A stretch of 19,527 nt of DNA. Source: JAYEJW01 sp034716535. Its GTDB lineage: Bacteria; Pseudomonadota; Gammaproteobacteria; Chromatiales; Chromatiaceae. Below are positions 1 through 8,035 of this stretch, one piece after another. The stretch's first letter is position 1. The number at the start of each line of letters is the position of its first letter. Made by a program: the position numbers and the translations under genes. Where the stretch lies: NCBI GenBank assembly GCA_034716535.1, contig JAYEJW010000682.1:1-19527 (forward strand), written 5' to 3'. The notes under the pieces were generated by a model. It was not told where the DNA came from and did not search any database. It saw nothing but the letters and a program-made list of their open reading frames with translations.

Positions 1-87
1 CTCCTGGTGGGTTTGGTCGCTTTCCAGGAACCACAAAACCCCATGCATGTTCAACTCTACGTTAAAAGTGCGCCGCAACCTATTATA

Positions 88-501
88 TTAAAGAGCAATA
101 ATCTGGGGATACCTCAGGGTCCGTCCCGCTTTTTCCGCTAGCTTGACCCACTGGCGGTAGTGCTCGCAGAACTGGGTGTAACGGTAAGCCCGCTCCCCGA
201 CCTCGGCCACGTACTCCGACCACAACAGCTGCAGCGTGACGCCCTTGCGCTTGAGCTCGGTGTGGATCCTGGCGTGATCGGGCTCGATGAAGCGAGTCGA
301 GGCCTGTCGCGGCGGATAGAGCCGCGCCTGAAGCGCGGCCTCGTCCATGCCCTCGGGGAGCGGCCAGGAGAGCCCCCGGGCCTTGGCCAGGCTGACGTAC
401 TTGCCGACCCCTCCCTTGGAGAGACCGACGGCGCGGGCGATCTGATCGTGGCTGAGCTTCGCCTCGAATTTCAGTCGCAGGACTTCGGTGATTTTTCGCA
501 T
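88..501 (-). pseudogene. istA: IS21-family transposase IstA, 5' fragment
   Basis: This is the N-terminal part of an IS21-family transposase, which recognises the element ends and carries the DDE catalytic core. The visible part begins MRKITEVLRLKFEAKLSHDQIA and contains the IstA-type helix-turn-helix followed by the family phrase GLSWPLPEG; YTQFCEHYRQW marks the end of the recognisable N-terminal domain. Intact IstA is about 500 residues. This frame stops after about 137, and the last dozen residues no longer look like IstA, so the gene is cut near position 130 and the whole catalytic core is missing. No istB is present. I prefer the ATG at 501 over the one at 522 because AGGAG lies at 506-510, four bases before it, and IstA proteins usually start with this MRKI sequence. 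It is inactive on its own. Confidence 0.85.
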
Positions 502-592
502 TGGACTCCTCTTGCCTGGCATCTTCCCCTCGCTACAGCAAAAGGCGGGGGTTGATGCCAGAAAAAGTAAAGGAAATCCAGCACGCTACGAT

Positions 593-756
593 CGATTCCG
601 GGGATCGTGACCGGTGATTCCGGGATCGTGACCGCCGATTCCGGAAATCCGGTGAGAATCGGTCACGATGAAATGAAATCGCCGGTCACGTTCGCCCGAA
701 ACGGGCGGTCACGATCAAACGAAATGGGTGGTCACGATGGGCCGAAATACGCAGCA
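593..756. repeat. IS21-type end with multiple transposase-binding repeats
   Basis: The motif GGTCACGAT occurs at 661-669, 707-715 and 730-738, with a shorter copy GGTCACG at 684-690. The four copies are spaced exactly 23 bp apart. The reverse complement ATCGTGACC occurs at 604-612 and 625-633, 21 bp apart. A second word, CGATTCCGG, is at 593 and 636, with a variant at 615 and another copy at 810. IS21-family ends are known to carry several copies of a transposase-binding repeat, and this array lies just upstream of the istA fragment, where the left end belongs. The outer boundary is uncertain; a CA dinucleotide near 753-756 would fit the usual TG...CA ends. The two inward-facing copies nearest istA might also serve as an operator. 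Confidence 0.7.
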
Positions 757-912
757 GTTGGATTTCGCTCGTTATTCGGTAGTCACCAACACGTCCCGAT
801 ACGTGAATTCGATTCCGGTTAATCTCCTGCCCCCCGATGACTTAGGGGGTGTGGCGAGATCGGCGATCGTAATAGAGGTTGGCCTCGAACCGTAGATGTT
901 GAGCTGACCATC
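757..912. other. Unassigned DNA between IS end and integrase remnant
   Basis: I see no recognisable gene here. The plus strand holds a 52-codon open frame (737-895) that starts inside the IS repeat array and has no ribosome-binding site. A run of C/G near 829-850 forms an imperfect inverted repeat. This is probably junction DNA left by successive insertions and deletions. Confidence 0.4.
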
Positions 913-1296
913 CTAACTCTCGACGACTTGCTGAACCTGCTGTTTCGGCTCGACCAAGTGCCAATGTCCACCACGGCCCGGAAAGACGTAGACGTCGACC
1001 GATTTCAATTGCCGCTCCGCACGCATCGAGTGCAGTTAGTTGGACAGCGACAACGTCAACGGTTCATGCTTCTTCGGTTCCGGTGGTCGGAACGTCCGTT
1101 CCTCGAGATCGACCTGCTGCCAATGGACCGTCAGCGCTTCATGCCTCCGCTGACCGGTGGAGAGGACAAGGCACAGGAAGTCCGCCGCGTGTAAGACCGT
1201 GTCGGAATTTGCGTTCTCGCGCAGATCCATAACGGCGCGATACCAGGCCGGTAACTGTCGGGCCTTGATTCCCGACTGATCCATTCGACTTTGAGG
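913..1296 (-). pseudogene. Tyrosine recombinase (phage-type integrase) remnant
   Basis: Minus-strand translation gives a stretch typical of the catalytic domain of phage or integrative-element tyrosine integrases: LPAWYRAV, then TGQRRHEAL with the first catalytic arginine, then HWQQVDLEERTF. A TAA codon at 1036-1038 interrupts it, but the same frame continues with VYVFPGRGGHWHLVEPKQQV, which is also integrase sequence, and ends at TAG 913-915. The distal catalytic HxLRR block and the tyrosine are absent, and the N-terminal DNA-binding domain is absent upstream. It is therefore a broken internal fragment with one in-frame nonsense codon and both ends lost. It shows that an integrative element or prophage once sat here. 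No attachment site could be identified. The open frame extends upstream to 1404, across the end of the neighbouring gene, but that part is not integrase-like. Confidence 0.75.
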
Positions 1297-1357
1297 ACGG
1301 CGCCTCGATTCTTTGAGTAGTCTGTGTGGGGCAGTCTTTAGCCGCAACCTGCAGTTC

Positions 1358-4300
1358 TCATCCGGTATCCCGGAACAGGCTCTCCTCTTTGGTATATGCA
1401 CCAAGCATCTGTTTGATGACCTTGGCGGTCTCCGGCGCCACCGCTTCCTTGCCCGAAGACCAGCGTTGTATTAGCTCCGGCACCACGTCTAGGACGCTTG
1501 CCAGTGCCGCGTAGACGTCCTGATCGCTCTCCTCTTTCGTATGCCAGACCTTCGCGGCAGCCGAGAAGACGGTTGGCTCCAGCGTCCGGAACTGGGCCTC
1601 TGGGCGAGTGTCACCAAACAGGTCCGCTTGCTCGACGCCGAGCTGCTGCGCGATAGCCGCCTGGGTCGCCGCCGCCACCCGGCCGCGCTTCGTGTCCGGA
1701 ACCATTTCTCTCCAGTCGCGCACACGGTCTGGATCCGTGTCGATTGCCCGGGCCAGAGACTCGGCGCTGGTTTTTGCGTCGGCCATTCGTGCGCGCAGAT
1801 GCAGGGCCCAGCGCCCGGTGCTCGGGCGCTCCGCACTGAAGATGTCCACCGCCGGTTCGAGCTTCGCTTCCAGCATTTCCTGACGGTCCTTGGGAACCCG
1901 GACCGCCAGCTCCATCCAGTCGCGCAGAGTCTTGGGATTGCAGTCGATCCTTTCCGCCAACTGATCACTCGTGATTTTTTTGTCCGCCATCAGCCGCCGC
2001 AGACCCACCGCCCAGCGTCCCTCGGCACCCGCGTCGGCTGCGCTCCCGAAGAGCTGGCTGTGGGTCGTCTTGAGGACCTCCGCCAGACGCCGCTGCATGG
2101 CCGGCGGCACCAAGAGCTCCTGCTCGCGCCAGCGGGTCACGCGATCCGCTTCGGTTCCCAGAAGCTCGGCGAGTCCCGCGTCGTCGATCTGCTGACGTGC
2201 CATGGCGTCCGCGAGTCCCTTTGCAACCCTGGGCTCCCGGTCCGCCGAATCGCCGAACTTCCGATCGCTGAACACCTGATCCCGGCGAACATCCAGCCAG
2301 GTGAGGATGCGATCCTGCATCTCCGGTGTCACCATGTCCATGCTCGCCATCCAGCGTTCGACCTGAATATCGGTGGCGCCGACGTGCGTCGCGAGCGCTC
2401 CGATCTGAACGTCCTTTTCGGACAGGACTCGCTGGAGGCCCGGTGCGTACAGGTTGACCCGTCTCATGGAGTCGATCCATACCGCACCTTTGGACTCGAT
2501 CATGTTCAGTGTCTGGAACGCCAGCAATCCGGCGAACAGGGCGAGGATGCTGAGAATGGGCAGGTTGACGTCGGACGAGAGACTGCCGACAGTCCCTGCA
2601 CCCAAAGCGATCTGGCCGGCCTTGTAGAGTAGGAAGAGGGCGAAGGCGACGATGACTCCGAAGATGGGGCGAAACACGTACCAGGCAAACGATCGCGAAA
2701 CGTCCGAGCTCAATTGGAGTCCGTACATCACGAGCTTCAGCTGCCTTTTTGTGATGAAGATCAGGCTGCCGATGGCTCCCATCACGAAGATCACGAGCAG
2801 GTCCAGGATCTGTGTGCCCGATGTGGCGATCCGCTGGGCGTTGAACCCGAAGGTCTTCAAGTAAGTCCCCAAACCCTTAACCCACTCTTTGAGCGTATGC
2901 CAGAACCCGGCCCCATCGCCTTCGCCGACGACTTTATCCGCCGGGCTCGATGCCGCTGCCGACGTGTCCCCGGTGGTGCCGGCACTCACGGCCAGCGGGG
3001 TCAGGACGCTTTGGTAATCCCCCAACGCCACATAGGCTCGCCAGATCGCGCGCGCGGCCCGGTAGCGGTTGGGCACATTATGTCCGATCGCCTCGGCGAT
3101 GACATGGTCGGGCGAGAGGTCCTGATCCAGAACCTTTTCGATCTCTGAAATCGCGTTGCGCAGATTCTCGGTTTCCTGCTGGTAGATCTGATCCGGGGTG
3201 CGTTGATCCGGCCCCGCCTGTGCCGAGCGCGGGGATGCCTTAAGGGTGATGGTCCCGAGTGCCAGAGCGGCGGCCTTGATGTCCGACAAGGGTCTGGACA
3301 TCGCGCGGGCGGCCTGCAGATCCTGGCCGCGGTCGAGCAGCGCAAAGCGGATCTCGTCCAGTCGATCTCTCACCTCCGCGATCTTGTCCCGGAATCGATC
3401 GTGGGTATCGGTCCCGCGGTCTTCGGCTGTCTCTTCCGCGTTCTTGCCGCTCGTTTCCTCATTCGAGTCCCCGCCGTCCGTGAAGCGATACCGACCCGCC
3501 TGTTCCTGCTCCTGAATCCAGGCGTTCATGAGCGTGCGAAACTCGCCTGCTGCCTGGTCGTCGATAATGCGCACGGTCTTGCCTTCGTCGCGCTCCCCCT
3601 GGAGGAACGCTCGCACGCCGTCCGCCACCGCGCGGTCATATCGAGGGTCGTCGAGGTTTCCCTCATCCAGGACGCCGGCTTGATTGAGCCAGAAACGAAT
3701 CAGGGGTACGCGGTCGTCCTCTATCGGCGTCGGGCGTACGCTGAGCAGGCTCCCGTCGGGGATGGAACGCTTGGATGATGAGAGCAGGATGGCGCGGTCG
3801 TCGTCACGCCTCTTCGCCGTCTCTCCCCCGTCCGGCGCGGCATCGGATTTCTTCACCGCCACCGCCATGACCATTCCCGCATGCGCCAGCTTGTCATCCA
3901 GCGAAGCGAGGGTCTGAGCCCCCTCGGCAGCGACGTCCAGCTCTGCCTGCAGGTCCTCCAAGCTGGACTTGAGGACCGCGAACTTCATGGAATCGACGAC
4001 GGCTGCCAGTGCCGCCATGGCGTTCCGGTAGCTCTCGATGATCTCCGCCTGGACTTTCGTCTGGGTAACCGCGGCCTCTTCCGCGGGCGTCTCGCCGGTC
4101 TCCGGCTGCGTCTCTCCGTTGGGCCGAGACGGCGGCTTCACGCTCGCCGTCACCACCCGCGGCTCATGGTTTTCGAGCTGGCCGAAGGCGTCGCGAAGGT
4201 TACGCAGAGCACTGCGATCGATTCGAAAGAGACCGCTGGAATCGGCTCCCACCTCTGCCGGGTCCGGGGGTTTCGGCGCCGCAACCTCCTGTTCGGCTAG

Positions 4301-4768
4301 CTGGTCCTGAATCGAGGTGGCGGCACCCTCGAGATCCCTCACCAGCTTGGCGTATTGCTGCCCGGCGCGAATGGCCGCCTTCTCGTCCTGCTGGGCGACG
4401 AAAGAACCCGTAACGCTAATGATCGCGGCAGTCGCCCCGTAGAGGGAATCGAGGCGCGCGGCGATCTGATCGTAGAGCCCCTCGCGGACCTGTCCCGACT
4501 CGAGCCGATCAGAGGCGGCACGGACCGCAAGCAGGACTTCGCGCTTACGTGTTTCGCTTGCCCGGTCGGCCGCGTCTCCTTCCGCCACAATAAGCTTCGC
4601 CACGAACTGCTGAAAACCGTGTGCCTCGAACAGGGTCGACACCAATGCCAGCAGATACACGAATAGGAAAAGAATGAAGAGCCAGCGTATTAAAAAGCCG
4701 AACCAGTTGAAGACAGGGTCGAGCAAACTCTTGAGGTTGGCGAAGGTGCTCAGTCCCTTTTGAAGCAT
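1358..4768 (-). CDS. Large membrane protein with five tandem XRE-like HTH repeats
   Basis: I do not recognise this family. I place the start at the ATG at 4768 because AAGGAA lies seven bases before it; the in-frame ATG at 4789 has no ribosome-binding site. Residue numbers count from 4789 (1143 aa). One hydrophobic helix lies at about 32-54. Residues 55-660 are charged, helix-rich and coiled-coil-like, with Pro/Glu/Thr-rich linkers near 170-240 and 435-465. Residues 361-420 faintly resemble a PG_binding_1 fold. Three more helices follow (about 661-679, 701-729, 743-763). The C-terminal tail has five repeats of about 55-65 residues (788-841, 854-915, 925-985, 993-1059, 1075-1130). Each reads like a Cro/CI helix-turn-helix, and the first four end in an (I/L/V)F(S/G) motif such as QLFG. 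Four helices put the 600-residue region outside and the repeats in the cytoplasm. A role as a membrane-bound sensor or DNA tether is inference only. Confidence 0.85.
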   Translation of the reverse strand: MLQKGLSTFANLKSLLDPVFNWFGFLIRWLFILFLFVYLLALVSTLFEAHGFQQFVAKLIVAEGDAADRASETRKREVLLAVRAASDRLESGQVREGLYDQIAARLDSLYGATAAIISVTGSFVAQQDEKAAIRAGQQYAKLVRDLEGAATSIQDQLAEQEVAAPKPPDPAEVGADSSGLFRIDRSALRNLRDAFGQLENHEPRVVTASVKPPSRPNGETQPETGETPAEEAAVTQTKVQAEIIESYRNAMAALAAVVDSMKFAVLKSSLEDLQAELDVAAEGAQTLASLDDKLAHAGMVMAVAVKKSDAAPDGGETAKRRDDDRAILLSSSKRSIPDGSLLSVRPTPIEDDRVPLIRFWLNQAGVLDEGNLDDPRYDRAVADGVRAFLQGERDEGKTVRIIDDQAAGEFRTLMNAWIQEQEQAGRYRFTDGGDSNEETSGKNAEETAEDRGTDTHDRFRDKIAEVRDRLDEIRFALLDRGQDLQAARAMSRPLSDIKAAALALGTITLKASPRSAQAGPDQRTPDQIYQQETENLRNAISEIEKVLDQDLSPDHVIAEAIGHNVPNRYRAARAIWRAYVALGDYQSVLTPLAVSAGTTGDTSAAASSPADKVVGEGDGAGFWHTLKEWVKGLGTYLKTFGFNAQRIATSGTQILDLLVIFVMGAIGSLIFITKRQLKLVMYGLQLSSDVSRSFAWYVFRPIFGVIVAFALFLLYKAGQIALGAGTVGSLSSDVNLPILSILALFAGLLAFQTLNMIESKGAVWIDSMRRVNLYAPGLQRVLSEKDVQIGALATHVGATDIQVERWMASMDMVTPEMQDRILTWLDVRRDQVFSDRKFGDSADREPRVAKGLADAMARQQIDDAGLAELLGTEADRVTRWREQELLVPPAMQRRLAEVLKTTHSQLFGSAADAGAEGRWAVGLRRLMADKKITSDQLAERIDCNPKTLRDWMELAVRVPKDRQEMLEAKLEPAVDIFSAERPSTGRWALHLRARMADAKTSAESLARAIDTDPDRVRDWREMVPDTKRGRVAAATQAAIAQQLGVEQADLFGDTRPEAQFRTLEPTVFSAAAKVWHTKEESDQDVYAALASVLDVVPELIQRWSSGKEAVAPETAKVIKQMLGAYTKEESLFRDTG

Positions 4769-4800
4769 GTCCGTTTCCTTCGGCGACATACTGACGCGTG

Positions 4801-4819
4801 GTTGAGTATGATACCCAAC
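4801..4819 (-). promoter_or_regulatory. Near-palindrome over a possible -10 box
   Basis: GTTGAGTAT-G-ATACCCAAC is a 9+1+9 inverted repeat with one mismatch, about 33 bp upstream of the preferred start of the membrane protein with HTH repeats. Read on the minus strand it contains TATCAT and CATACT, which could be a -10 element. No good -35 is visible. A perfect palindrome, CCAAGCTTGG, lies just upstream at 4821-4830. Position and symmetry suggest an operator, possibly for autoregulation. This is inference. Confidence 0.35.
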
Positions 4820-5358
4820 CCCAAGCTTGGAGCAGGTCGCAGCCGGCGTGCCAGCCGAGTTGGGAGCAAGTCTGTCACGCCAAAGTCTAGCGCAATCCGG
4901 GCAAACATCCAGCTTGGCGGGATTGAACCGGCGGGGCCCGTTACCCGTCGGTATTCGGTTGGAACCCGGAACGGTTCAGACCTGAATGGCACGACGCCGA
5001 CTGCATCTCTCTGGCTGGCCGTTGTGTAACACGAAGCGGCCGTCAACCACTGCAGAGGGAATGCGTTCATTCCGGAAAAACCTCGGGTCGAAATTCTTCG
5101 GCGCGAATGTCAGCAACTGGGACACAGTTGCCGCCGATGAGACAGGCCGACGGTCAGTCCGCAAGACGCTAACGTGGCCGCTGCCGGGACACGCCGGACC
5201 TGCGCCGATCGAGTCTGCAGGTCTGCAGAGGGTTCCGGACCTACACTCCAGCGAATTTCCCCGGAGTAGGTCACCGCGTGCGAGGCGGTGGGGAGCTGGG
5301 GAGTTCTCGGAAGTTCGTGACGAATTACTGCTGGAAACAACGGGGCATCCCGAGCGGC
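4820..5358. other. Long stretch without a convincing gene
   Basis: About 540 bp lie between two minus-strand genes. Long frames are open on both strands, which is common in high-GC DNA, but none has a good ribosome-binding site or a domain I recognise. The longest plus-strand frame starts at 4986 and runs antisense through the end of the thioredoxin gene, so it is probably spurious. The minus-strand T-loop-like sequence near 4915-4935 does not extend to a tRNA. The stretch may be a decayed gene or an unrecognised repeat. Confidence 0.4.
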
Positions 5359-6441
5359 TCAGGGTGTCCCGGTCGCGGGCTTGGCGGCGAAGGCCTCCCT
5401 TTCTTCCTTGGCGTGGGCGTATTTCCACTGCTGGAACAGCGGATGCTCGAGATAGGCCTTTTCGGCGACGTAGCGCAGCACGCCGCCGAGGCGGAAGAAC
5501 TGGACCACCGAGTCGATGCGCAAGACCTCTTCGCCCTTGTCGTCGAAGAAGACCAGGGTTGGTGTATAGAAGAGCTTTAGGTCCGCGGCCCACTCCTGGG
5601 GGGTCAGCCGGCGGCCATCCGGAGTGAGTACGGGGGTTTCCCGGTCCCACACGTTCAGTTGCGCCACCTCGAAGTCCCTCAGCCGCTCGCGCACCAGGGG
5701 GTCCTGCATGGGTTCGCTGTGCAACACGTCGCAGGCGTGGCACTTCGGCTGTTCGAAAATCACGGCCAGGGGTTGGCTAGCGGGAAAGCGGCTGCGATCG
5801 AGGGCGAAGGGCGGCGACATGAATAGGGGATCGGGGATCAGCTCCTCGTCGTCGAACAGGGGCGGAGGGTTGGCCTGGGCCAGGTAGTCGCGGAACGAAG
5901 TGCTCTGGTAGTGGCCGTCGGCCACATACTCCAGGGCCGCCCGCATCTCGTAGGCCGGGTAGAAACCCCTCAGCGTCAGCGCCTTCTGACGGTCCTTGCC
6001 GAAGAAGATGAGGGTCGGGGTGAAGTGGGCCTTCTCCCTTATGGAATACTCCTTGACCGTCATGGTCTCACCGTCCGGGGCCGTGAGCTCCTCCACATCG
6101 TGGATGTTGAGACCGACGACATCGAAGTGCCGGACCACATACTCCACCAGGTCCGGTTTCGACAGGTTTTCCTCCATGATCGCCTTGCAGTAGGCGCAGT
6201 GGGCCTGGCCGAAGTAGACGATCAGCCCCGATTTCCCATTCTGCAGCGCCTCGTCCAGGTCCTCCCCGAGGTCGAGAAAGCTCTCCTTGAACCAGGGTGG
6301 ATGGCCGCCTTCATAGTCGGTGGGTCGGTCGTCGAAGGAGTAGACGCGACGGGACTCGGCCGCTTGGGCCGGGCTATGGGTGGACAGGGTCAGGAGCAGG
6401 GCGAGGCCCGATAGAACGCTGGTTGATAGAACTCTGCCCAT
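5359..6441 (-). CDS. Secreted protein with two SoxW-like thioredoxin domains
   Basis: A 360-residue protein with an N-terminal signal peptide (hydrophobic core about 5-22, likely cleavage after AQA at 25-27). It carries two successive thioredoxin folds of the SoxW-related type (COG2143). Domain 1 (about 55-180) has the redox pair C82-A-Y-C85 and the cis-proline segment FTPTLIFF (P142). Domain 2 (about 215-345) has C234-H-A-C237 and YTPTLVFF (P294). Both active sites look intact. The expected role is thiol-disulfide exchange in the periplasm, for example keeping sulfur-oxidation or cytochrome-maturation proteins reduced. The substrate cannot be told. The frame is open far upstream, but that part is the shadow of the regulator gene; the start at 6441 is the ATG immediately before the signal peptide. 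The ribosome-binding site is weak. The gene is 235 bp downstream of the response regulator on the same strand, and palindrome CACCTGAGGTG lies between them at 6493-6503. Confidence 0.9.
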   Translation of the reverse strand: MGRVLSTSVLSGLALLLTLSTHSPAQAAESRRVYSFDDRPTDYEGGHPPWFKESFLDLGEDLDEALQNGKSGLIVYFGQAHCAYCKAIMEENLSKPDLVEYVVRHFDVVGLNIHDVEELTAPDGETMTVKEYSIREKAHFTPTLIFFGKDRQKALTLRGFYPAYEMRAALEYVADGHYQSTSFRDYLAQANPPPLFDDEELIPDPLFMSPPFALDRSRFPASQPLAVIFEQPKCHACDVLHSEPMQDPLVRERLRDFEVAQLNVWDRETPVLTPDGRRLTPQEWAADLKLFYTPTLVFFDDKGEEVLRIDSVVQFFRLGGVLRYVAEKAYLEHPLFQQWKYAHAKEEREAFAAKPATGTP

Positions 6442-6676
6442 GTTTCGCTTGCGTTGCTTTTCGGGATAATTGTTATTTTTGACAGTCACTGACACCTGAG
6501 GTGCGTTTACGTGATCGGTACCGCAGGACAGAGCACCTCTTGCCCGATTGAAAAAGGATAGCATGCGCACGGCGCGAGGATGGAGATACTCCCCGGTTTC
6601 ACCGAAGGCCTTGCGGATCATGGACTGGAAGGGTCCGGACGCCGATCGGCCGAGTGCGCGCCCATGTGGAACGCGG

Positions 6677-8035
6677 TTACTCGGGTCGGTACTTGCTGAT
6701 ACGGCGATCCAGGGCGGGCCGGGAAATGCCGAGGATCTCGCAGGCCTTTCCCTTGTGCCAGCCGGTGTGCTCGAGGATCGCCAGGACGTGCTCGCGCTCG
6801 ACCTGTTCCAGTGGCACCAGCCTGAGAGTTCTGTTCTCTTCGTCTCGGCTTGGCGATGGCCCGTCCGTGGTGAAGGTATGCGGCAGTGCGAGCAGGTCGG
6901 AGGTGATCGTGTCATTACGCGCCAGCACCGCCGCACGTGTGAGCGTGTTTTCCAGTTCGCGCACGTTGCCCGGCCAATCGTAGTCCCTGAGCACGCGCCA
7001 GGCGCCGTCTGCGATGTGCCGGATAGCAGTGTGCTCACGGGCGTTGGTCTTTCGGACCAGGTGCTCGACCAGCAGCGACAGGTCCTGGCGCCGCTCGCGC
7101 ATGGGAGGCAAGTCGATTTCGATCACGTTGAGACGGAAGTAGAGGTCCTCGCGGAAGCGCCCCTCGCGAATCAGCGCCTTGATATCCCGGTTGGTAGCCG
7201 CCAGGATGCGGGCGTTCGTATACAGGCTCTGCGTACCACCGACCCGCTCGAACGTCCCTTCCTGGAGCACCCGCAGCAGCTTGGCCTGAAGTGCCAATGG
7301 CATGTCGCCCAGTTCGTCGAGGAACAAGGTACCGTCGATGGCCAGCTCGAACTTCCCCTCTTTGCTGCTCACCGCCCCGGTGAAGCTGCCTCGCTCGTGA
7401 CCGAAGAGCTCGCTTTCCAGCAGGTTTTCGGCCAACGCCGAGCAGTTGATGGGCAGGAAGAGCCCGCTTCTGCCCGAGTGGTGATGAATGGCGCGTGCGA
7501 CGATCTCTTTGCCCGTTCCGCTCTCCCCCGTGATCAGGACGCTGGCGTTGGTCGTCGCGACGCTCCCGACGGTCTTGCAGACGTTCAGAATGGCCGGGCT
7601 GGAGCCGACGATCTGGCCGACGTCGACCTGGTAGTCCTCGCTGCTCGTGATCGCCGACACCTGGCGCGAGAGGCGATGATCGCGCAGGGCGTTCGCCAAG
7701 GTCGTGTCCAGCTCCAGCTCGTCCAACGGTTTGCGGATGAAGTCGAAGGCGCCGATACGCATTGCGTCAATCGCAAGGCGATTGTCGCTGGTCCCGGTGA
7801 GCATGATCACCGGGATATGCCCGGGTTGCACCGCCAGCTCGCGGAGCAAGTCCAGCCCGAGCCCATCCGGCAGCTGGTGGTCGACCAACACCGCATCGGG
7901 CGAGCGTTCGGCGAGCATTCGTCGGCCCTCTTCGATGGAGCGCGCAAGCCGAGGATCATGTCCCTGGTCTTCCAGGTGCATGGTCAACAGCTCGCCGAAG
8001 ACCTCGTCGTCCTCAATGATGAGGATGTTTGCCAT
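6677..8035 (-). CDS. NtrC-family sigma-54-dependent response regulator
   Basis: A full-length 452-residue three-domain regulator. The receiver domain (1-120) has the acidic pocket E8-D9-D10, phosphoacceptor D52, T80 and K102. The AAA+ domain (about 140-370) has Walker A GESGTGKE (170-177), the sigma-54 contact loop as GSFTGA (216-221) instead of the usual GAFTGA, Walker B GTLFLDELG (235-243), and the arginine-rich sensor region RFREDLYFRLNV. The C-terminus is a Fis-type helix-turn-helix (GWHKGKACEILGISRPALDRR). When phosphorylated it should oligomerise and open sigma-54 promoters. It diverges from the histidine kinase across 104 bp, so the kinase at 8140-9534 is the expected partner. The translation start has GGA about eight bases upstream. 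The target genes are not visible; the downstream thioredoxin gene and the plus-strand redox genes are candidates. Confidence 0.95.
   Translation of the reverse strand: MANILIIEDDEVFGELLTMHLEDQGHDPRLARSIEEGRRMLAERSPDAVLVDHQLPDGLGLDLLRELAVQPGHIPVIMLTGTSDNRLAIDAMRIGAFDFIRKPLDELELDTTLANALRDHRLSRQVSAITSSEDYQVDVGQIVGSSPAILNVCKTVGSVATTNASVLITGESGTGKEIVARAIHHHSGRSGLFLPINCSALAENLLESELFGHERGSFTGAVSSKEGKFELAIDGTLFLDELGDMPLALQAKLLRVLQEGTFERVGGTQSLYTNARILAATNRDIKALIREGRFREDLYFRLNVIEIDLPPMRERRQDLSLLVEHLVRKTNAREHTAIRHIADGAWRVLRDYDWPGNVRELENTLTRAAVLARNDTITSDLLALPHTFTTDGPSPSRDEENRTLRLVPLEQVEREHVLAILEHTGWHKGKACEILGISRPALDRRISKYRPE

Noticed and set aside
1..48. Minus-strand ATG at 48 with AGAG upstream, open to the left edge (MHGVLWFLES...)
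   Set aside because: Only 16 codons are visible and no family is recognisable; it may be the start of a gene beyond the window or chance.
737..895. 52-codon plus-strand frame beginning MGRNTQQLDF
   Set aside because: It starts inside the IS repeat array, has no ribosome-binding site and matches no family I know.
4910..4990. T-loop-like GGTTCAATCC on the minus strand, suggesting a tRNA
   Set aside because: The T-stem has a mismatch and no matching acceptor, D or anticodon arms are found at the required distance.
4986..5627. 213-codon plus-strand frame
   Set aside because: Its second half is antisense to the secreted thioredoxin gene and it has no start signal; open antisense frames are common at this GC content.
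6442..7038. Upstream extension of the thioredoxin frame to 559 codons
   Set aside because: The extra part is the shadow of the regulator gene in another frame; the signal peptide begins at the ATG at 6441.
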